Both the position numbers and the translations under genes were made by a program. Below the pieces are notes generated by a model. It searched no databases, had not been told where the DNA came from, and was given only the letters and a program-made list of their open reading frames with translations. A stretch of DNA of 64,000 nt from Turbatrix aceti (Eukaryota > Nematoda > Chromadorea > Rhabditida > Panagrolaimidae), in contig OZ017769.1 in the NCBI GenBank assembly GCA_963969345.1, forward strand, positions 3,410,816-3,474,815. The letters run 5' to 3'. This document shows, piece by piece, positions 58,047 to 64,000 of this stretch (position 1 is the first letter of the stretch; each line of letters begins with the position of its first letter).

Positions 58047-58369
58047 TCACTATGTCGAGCCTACATAGTGGAATGCGAGAAACGTGGTATTGCTGTCGAC
58101 ATTCCCCGACACGTACTCGAGTGATCTACGATACTGTGGAAAGTTTCTTCCATAGAATTGGCGCACTCTGTGGGCGGACCCAGACAGCAGTCCACTTCGT
58201 CGACCCAGACAGCAGTGCCCCGGGGCCGACGACATCATCAAAGCCATGGAGCAGCAGCACGGCATCGTGGCGCTTGGCAGAGGTTAGTTTGTTTTTTTTC
58301 ATTTTATGTTCATTTTGTGGCAACTTGTTTTCAGGCGCTCAGACGTTCGAGAACATCGTCAACCTGTGA
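58047..58369 (+). CDS. Small unrecognised gene, 3' exons
   Basis: A coherent frame runs through three pieces. The first (up to 58112) ends RAYIVECEKRGIAVDIPRH. The second (58156-58282) starts NWRTLWADPDSSPLRRP and contains GADDIIKAMEQQHGIVAL. The third (58335-58369) ends GAQTFENIVNL and a TGA. The introns are 43 bp (GTACTC...CCATAG) and 52 bp (GTTAGT...TTTCAG). A polyadenylation signal AATAAA follows at about 58456. The 5' end and start codon are not clear; a TTTCAG at about 57993 may precede another exon. I do not recognise the protein. A fragment of the same sequence lies at about 18712-18842 in the transposon-rich part. Confidence 0.5.
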
Positions 58370-58884
58370 GGCCATCAGTCGCGTCGTCGTCAAGTCATCT
58401 CAAAATGTTTTTTTCTCATTTTTGATTACCATTTTTTTTGTTATTTTGTGTGATTAAATAAAAAAAATTTTTTAAGTTCGAATTTCGCGCGAGGGGTGGA
58501 GGAAGTGTGGGGGGGGGGGGGTTCGGAAATCAGACAATACTTTTTTTCTGTTCGCAAACGTTTTCACAACTCTGGCCAAAAAACTCGCTTTTGATTTTGG
58601 TCAAAATTTTGATCGGCAACGAAGTAAATTTGTTGTACTTTTTTTATGTAAAAATTCGTTGTAGGAAAACAAAATATATTATTTCAAAAATGCGTAAAAA
58701 TACCCTATCGTCAATTTTAAACACAAAAAAATGCTGAAAAAATCACAAGCGTCAAAAACTACCGTATACCTAAAATCGCTTCAAAACCAACTGTTTATTT
58801 TTTTAGGCTGTTTTCATTTTACGACAACGATTTATTTATTCACTTTGGTACAAAATATTAAACATTGAAAAGCACAGATTGACT

Positions 58885-61800
58885 TTAGTATTTACTCCAC
58901 TTGGACCTGCGGGGACCTTTCTTGATTTCAGCGATTTCTTCATTGGTAACGCCCCTTGACGGCGGCTCGGGAATATCCAGGAGCTCGGGAGGAGACGGGA
59001 CTTCAATGAGAGCGGCCTTCAGATTGTTGATGAGTTCCACGACTCCCGCTTTTGCATCGGCCAGAACGGCATCCACGTGCTCGATTGCTTCCTTCCTCAC
59101 CATCTGCAAAAAAAAAGATAAATATACACCGAAGAAAAAAGCACAAGTCAGTAACCAACCTCGCAATCGTCGTACGCAGTCTTGACAACAGTGAAAATGA
59201 TTGCTCGATATCCAGCAATGATGCGCTTGGATTCCTCGACGTAGGCCAGGAGCGGGGTCTTCAGGGTATTCTCCGAGACCGTCAGGGACTTCAGCTCGGT
59301 TTTATAGCGAGTCTGCATCTCGGCAAAGGCCGTGTCCATCGCTTGGATGGAAGCCTCCAAATAGGTCGTTGCATCGTTGACACTGGCTCGGGCCTGGCTG
59401 TGAGGGTCGATGTTCTCCTGGCAGTATTGGGCGATTTCGGCCTTCACGCTGTTGACGATGCCGTCGACGGTCGTTTTGCAGGTCTCCAGGTCCTTGACAA
59501 TAGATTGCGACGAGGTGGTCACGGATTTCAGGGCAGCCTCGGTTTTGCGCTGAAATAAACAAAATCATGATAGGCAATCAATCATAAAAACAACAAAAAA
59601 AACTGATTTTTTGAAAAGGTTGTAATTACAGAAAAAATTGATGAAAATACAGTAAAAAGATAACAATCCCAAGTTACGACCGCATAGTATCCCGAGACGA
59701 ATTCAGGAGTAATGCTCAAAAACGTTTTTTGAACGTTACTTTCTCTTTTTTGGTTACGATCATTTCTTATGTTGTTTTCGTCCTTTTTTTTCATCGTTTT
59801 CGGCCCCGAAAACGTGCTAAACTGTGTTTTTGGCCCAAAATTTCCCCAGATAAATCCCATAAAACCAAAAAAAACTAACCTGAGCAGCGATAACCGACGC
59901 GTTAGCATCCATGACGCCCTTCTCGAGCTTCTCCTGAGCTTCGACGTTCTTCTTCGACGCGCTCTCAACCAGTGGCTTGCTCTCGTCGACGAGCTTCTGA
60001 ATATGAACGGTGTTCTGGTCGAAAACACGCTCCACAACGCCGGTCAATTTCGATTGAGCAACCTTTGCCTCTTTGCCCGCCGCCGCGATTTCCTCAACTG
60101 CACGGGTAGCATCACGGCCGAGGGGTTCGGCGACGCTGTGGAGATCTTTGCCGGTCTCGCTGACATGGTCACGGAGTTTTTCAAAGTTAGTGATGACTCC
60201 TTCACCGCTCTGCTTCAGGGACACGGCGATATCGTGGAAGTGCTCGGCAGCGTTGTGGTTCGTACGGGCTTCGGCTCTTGCGGCTTTGCAATCCTCGGTA
60301 GCGCGCTGATATTTGCGGTAGGCTGCTGCGTAGGCTCGATCGAACATCGCGAGGTCTTCGAGCAGCCGCGTCTGGCTGTCCTCGAGCAGGGCATTCCGCT
60401 CGCGTTCGGCTTGAAGGCGCTCGAAGTCGTCCACGCTGACCTAAAAAACAAAAAAAGTAAAAAACATAAAATCAATTTTCAATTTTAGGCCAAAACGAGC
60501 GAAAATTATAAAAGTAATACAAAAAGGGTGAAAATACAGTAAAAAGATAACGATCCCCAAGTATCCCGACGCGAATTCGAGTAACGAACAAAATTGTTCA
60601 AAACAACGTTTTTTGAACGTTATCTTCATCGATTACGGTCATATCTATCTTTTTCGTTCCAATTTTGATGGGGGGGGGGGGATTTTCGGCCCTGACACAT
60701 GGCAATAAAAAAAACAGTTTTTAGACCAACCTGAACGCCGGCGCGTGACTGCTTCAGCTCGCGTTGCAGCCGCTGGATCTCGTTGACGTAATCGATGAGG
60801 TAAGCGGTCCTGCCGAGACGCACAAAAGCCTCCGGCTCGTTCTTCACCTGTCGCGCCCGCTGACCGTACTCCAGCGTGTTGACGGATTCCTCGATGCTCG
60901 TCGACGAAGGCGAGAGTGTCGTTATGATCGCCGTGATCGTTTTGCCACCAAGCGAGTCCTGGAGAAGTCGCGTGAGCTTTGATTCGCGGTACGGCACGTG
61001 GGAGGCCCTCGTCGCGACGGCGGAAATGACACGACCAAGAGTGAGGAGAGACTGATTGATGGATCCAGCCTCGCGTGCCCTGTCAGACGTGGCTCCCGAG
61101 CGACCGATGGATTCGCTGCCCGCGAGATCGACGAGGTTAAACTTGCCGCAGCGGACGTCGCCGTCGGTCGGTGCTGCGAGGTCGGTGGGGCGGGTGGAGA
61201 TGGTGAGGGAAATCGTGAAGATCGTGTGGGAGCGAGAAGAAGCGGCATTCATCATCGTGGATGCCGTTCGCCGACGCTCAGTGCCCTTCTGCAGCAAGCC
61301 GTAGACGTCGTTCCGGCTGGCAACGACCACTTCCTTCACGCCGATGACCTGGAATAAAAAAAATGGTGGAAATCATCGAATATAGGTTCAAAAAGTCAAT
61401 TTTAGGCCAAGATATTGATAATCGCGAATTTTAGGCCAAAAACAGTCAATTTTATGCTATAAGTGTAAAATTTCGGAACAAAAAATTGAAAACTGCTAAT
61501 TTTGTATCACACGTGTGAAAACAGTCAAAATTCGGCTAAAAAAATTAAATTGTCAAATTTAAGACAAAAAAATGTAAAAATCGTAAATTTTAGGCCAACA
61601 AAAAACCAACCTTGACGCCATGTCCCTTCGAATCAATGATTTTGAGTTCCCTCTTGCTGTCGTCGTCGGCGAGGAGGTCGGTGAGTACCTCGTTGTACAA
61701 CTCGACGTACGACACCCGAACAATGACGTCGGCGTTCTCGCGTTCCTCGAAAGTGGCAAAGATGTGCGCGAGAGCACGGGGCACGAGGCCAGCAGACGGG

Positions 61801-62196
61801 TCCTTCTCCCAGGACACGCTGTCATCGTGCCTGCCCTCCATGGTGAAGGTCTTGCCGGTGCCGGTCTGGCCGTAAGCGAAGACCGTGCAGTTGAAGCCAT
61901 TCATGACCTCGTTCATGAGCGGAGCGACGACGTCGTTGTAGATCTCATCCTGGCCAGCGCGGGGGCCGTAGACATTGTCGAATGGGCCGAACACTCGGCC
62001 GCCGGCGATCTCGATCTTGCTTGACGCTTTGTTAACCGACACTGCTAGCTTGCCGCCTTCGCTGCGATCGGTGTCGGACAGGGGCCTAAAAAATAGGATT
62101 TTTTGGTGGAAAGCGAAAAATCAAGCATAAAACTTACCTAACACGAGCAAACACCTGCACGTTACGGCGGGCACGCTTTTCACCTCGCTTGGACAT
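58885..62196 (-). CDS. bmk-1: Kinesin-5 (Eg5/BimC-type) spindle motor
   Basis: Encodes 773 aa. Exons: 62196-62138, 62085-61611, 61348-60731, 60440-59880, 59549-59160, 59103-58885. The N-terminal motor domain spans about residues 10-350: P-loop GQTGTGKT (92-99), switch I NAASSRSH (212-219), switch II DLAGSE (252-257), and YRESKLTRLLQDSLGGKT. NVQVFARVRPLSDTDR and the coil start (LIDYVNEIQRLQREL) point to the kinesin-5 class, whose bipolar tetramers slide antiparallel microtubules apart in the spindle. The coiled-coil stalk is about 400 residues, shorter than usual (family members are about 950-1100 aa). I saw no BimC box with its Cdk1 site in the tail, which ends KKGPRRSKWSKY. The gene is divergent to the b561 gene, with 238 bp between the starts, so they may share a promoter. 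Confidence 0.85.
59632..59812. repeat. Dispersed CCCGACACGAATT repeat, copy 5
   Basis: In kinesin intron 4: ATACAGTAAAAAGATAACAA, GTATCCCGAGACGAATTCAG, AAAACGTTTTTTGAACGTTA and TTTCATCGTTTTCGGC. Confidence 0.85.
60528..60665. repeat. Dispersed CCCGACACGAATT repeat, copy 6
   Basis: In kinesin intron 3: ATACAGTAAAAAGATAACGA, GTATCCCGACGCGAATTCGA, ACAACGTTTTTTGAACGTTA and TCTTTTTCGTTCC. It lies only about 0.7 kb from copy 5, in the same orientation. Confidence 0.85.
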
Positions 62197-62434
62197 GGTT
62201 AGTCGATGAAAAATGAGAAAAAGACAGGCAGTGACGCTAAATCCAAAAAAAAAACCTTTCCCGCGCGATTGGCTCCTTGCGTTGGGTACACTACGCCAAA
62301 ACGAGCGCTGCAGTGTTTTTTTCAAATCTTTTAAACATGCAATCGCTGATATTTGCATAAAAAACAGTTCATCAATTCCAGAACAAATGTTTTTGTGTCA
62401 CTAGAACGTTTCCGTCCGCAGTGAGTTAGTTTCC
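62197..62434. promoter_or_regulatory. Probable shared promoter, kinesin-5 / b561 gene
   Basis: 238 bp separate two divergent start codons. The sequence includes the balanced GC stretch GCGCGATTGGCTCCTTGCG (GATTGG being a CCAAT box on the other strand) at about 62263-62281. No TATA box is evident. The assignment rests on spacing and orientation only. Confidence 0.45.
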
Positions 62435-63863
62435 ATGATCATGCGCATCACAGCGATCATCGTTTTTGCACTTCTCCGGTCCACGGCGGAGTGGAACCAC
62501 ACGAAAACTACCGTGAGCCGGTCGAAGGCATCGAATTCATCAGTTAGACGTACTACTAAGCCACATAGGCCACATATTGCGAGAACGCATCACGTAATAC
62601 CACCGCATAAATCGTTGACTAACCGTAAACTGCGAACCAAATTTCCACCGTCGACTATCGGACCTTCAACCACTTTTCCACCACCGACTGTCGGACTGCT
62701 AACCACTTTTCCACTGTCAACTATCAGACACCCAACCACTTTTCCACCACCGGACAAACCTGAGTTGTCAAAGAGATTTGATCGAGGTTTCCTGAGGTAC
62801 TATAGCCTCATACATGGCTGCATCATGTACATCGCGGTATCGTTTCTCCTGGCTCCGAGCCTATTGTTTTCGCTCTATTTCAACGATCTCTGGCAGGACA
62901 GGGGCTGGTTAGGCAATCGAGCATTGTGGTATCAGGTTAGTTTGTTAACTTTTATGCCTATTTTTCAATTTCATTTGTTTCGGTTTTTTGATTACGTTTG
63001 TAAAAAATCATACACAAATCCTTTATAGAACAACGAAAAAGTAATTATCTTCACCAAAACAAAGTTTGCAGTACTTTTAACACGAAAAAGTACTTATTTT
63101 AAAATTTGGGAACGAAATACCGTTAAAAAACGATCGTAAAATTCAAAAGTAACAAAAGATCACATTTTACGGTCCCGCAACGAAAATATTATACTACGTT
63201 TTTTGAACGTTTCTTTTCATCAAATACGGTAGTTTCGATCATTTTCGATATTTTTTTACTTTGGCTCGGTTTTTTTTTCAATTTTACCCTTTTTTTCCAT
63301 TTTTTTGTAAAGATCTCTCAGTTTTTCAGGTACACCGAGGCCTTGCCTATTTATTTTTCATTGTTACCCTCTTAGGATCTGGTGCCCTCGTCCTCCTGCA
63401 CAGCGGTCACATCAAGGCCTGGATAAATGGACGCGACGATGCGGTAACCAATTTGCAAAAAAGACACCACATTTCAATGTTTCACGGATATTTTGGTTTT
63501 GGCGGCGTGGTTATTTCTTTACTACTGATTCCGTTAGCGACGATGGTCTGCTGTACCAAAGGTAGCCGCAGCTATCACATCTACACGTACGTCCACTACG
63601 GCATCGGTGGCATCGGATTCCTTTTTTGTCAGCTGGCTGTCCTCTGCGCGCTCTTCTTTTTTTCCCATATATTTTCAAGTATGGAGCTCAGCTGGAGTGT
63701 CGGAGTCGTTCACATTCTGACCGCTTTGGGGGTCGTTGGTGCTCTTCAGGCAACGGTCTTCCTGCAGGATATAAAGCAGGCGGATGATACCGTGGATGAG
63801 AATGGAAACGAAAGTCGTTTTGTGCCTGATGTTGTGGTGAGTTCGCAAACGGAAATTAAATGA
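62435..63863 (+). CDS. Cytochrome b561-domain membrane protein
   Basis: Encodes 344 aa in two exons, 62435-62935 and 63330-63863 (GTTAGT...TTTCAG, phase 0). A signal peptide (about 1-17) is followed by a Ser/Thr/Pro-rich linker with TTFPPP.T-type repeats (about 65-105) that should be O-glycosylated. Then come about six membrane segments. Histidines placed as haem ligands in b561 proteins are H127 (YSLIHGCIMY), H169 (VHRGLAYLFF), H219 (SMFHGYFGFGG) and H256 (YVHYGIGGIGF). Such cores pass electrons from ascorbate-type donors across membranes; the pattern is closest to the DOMON-linked b561 class, yet no DOMON or reelin domain precedes it. The start could also be the Met two codons later. The last 30 residues are acidic and cytosolic. 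Confidence 0.85.
63110..63250. repeat. Dispersed repeat, copy 7 (diverged)
   Basis: In the intron of the b561 gene: ATACCGTTAAAAAACGATCG, AAAAGTAACAAAAGATC, a GTCCCGCAACGA core variant, ACGTTTTTTGAACGTTTC and TACGGTAGTTTCGATC. It lacks part of the core and is the most changed copy. Confidence 0.65.
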
Positions 63864-64000
63864 TATAAAAATTGGGCCGAATTTCAAAAAAATAAAATAA
63901 GAATTGCTTTTTTTGGACAAAATTTTGGTGGTCTCAAAGCGAATTCTCACGATACTGATTTTCGTTCCGTGCACAAACCAGAAGAAATTTGACGGTCCCA
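63864..64000. other. 3' flank of the b561 gene
   Basis: AT-rich, with overlapping AATAAA-like signals at about 63890-63900 that probably end the transcript. No further gene is visible before the window ends. Confidence 0.5.

Noticed and set aside
61390..61610. Recurrent TTTTAGGC phrases as telomere-like repeats
   Set aside because: TTAGGC occurs singly in AT-rich intron text and never as a tandem array.
1..64000. CRISPR array, bacterial operons or ribosome binding sites
   Set aside because: All genes are spliced and eukaryotic; the tandem repeats here lack spacer-repeat regularity.

Overview
The window is nuclear DNA from a nematode. It carries spliced genes with GT...TTTCAG or TTTTAG introns, introns full of A/T homopolymer runs, a ferritin that reads like nematode ferritins, and a seven-helix chemoreceptor of nematode type. 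A run of 200 N (16882-17081) marks a scaffold gap. All gene models were spliced by eye from the sequence. I name families from recognised motifs, not from a database search.

Left part (1-24.7 kb) is repeat-rich. After a ferritin gene (582-2180, minus) and a chemoreceptor gene (4295-5437, plus) comes a tandem array of seven ~1.28-kb units (6024-16081). The array is interrupted by a foreign ~1-kb block and by a tRNA-derived SINE with a clear 11-bp target duplication. Beyond it lie a truncated copy of the chemoreceptor, a short hAT-type element, the gap, and two diverged copies of one transposon-related locus (about 17082-18400 and 19637-23621). The second copy is split by a 1.33-kb palindromic element with 32-bp terminal inverted repeats, two divergent tRNA-like heads and inverted minisatellite arms. 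The same copy keeps an open gene joining a Mutator-like transposase C-terminal region to an OTU cysteine protease.

Right part (24.7-64 kb) is a compact housekeeping segment. In order it holds VPS13 (15 exons, 3258 aa, minus), RAD54 (11 exons, 781 aa, minus), a six-kelch protein (minus), an acyl-protein thioesterase (minus), a TM9SF4-type nonaspanin (plus), a prefoldin subunit 1-like gene (plus), SNAP29 (minus), a small unrecognised gene (plus), a kinesin-5 (minus) and a cytochrome b561-domain membrane protein (plus). Gene functions cover lipid transfer at membrane contacts, recombination repair, protein depalmitoylation, secretory-pathway membrane proteins, SNARE fusion, tubulin folding, spindle motility and transmembrane electron transfer. 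They do not form an obvious pathway.

Introns and spacers on the right carry two families of short dispersed repeats: a fold-back element (two copies) and an ~200-bp family with a CCCGACACGAATT core (seven copies). These are the main unexplained structures there.
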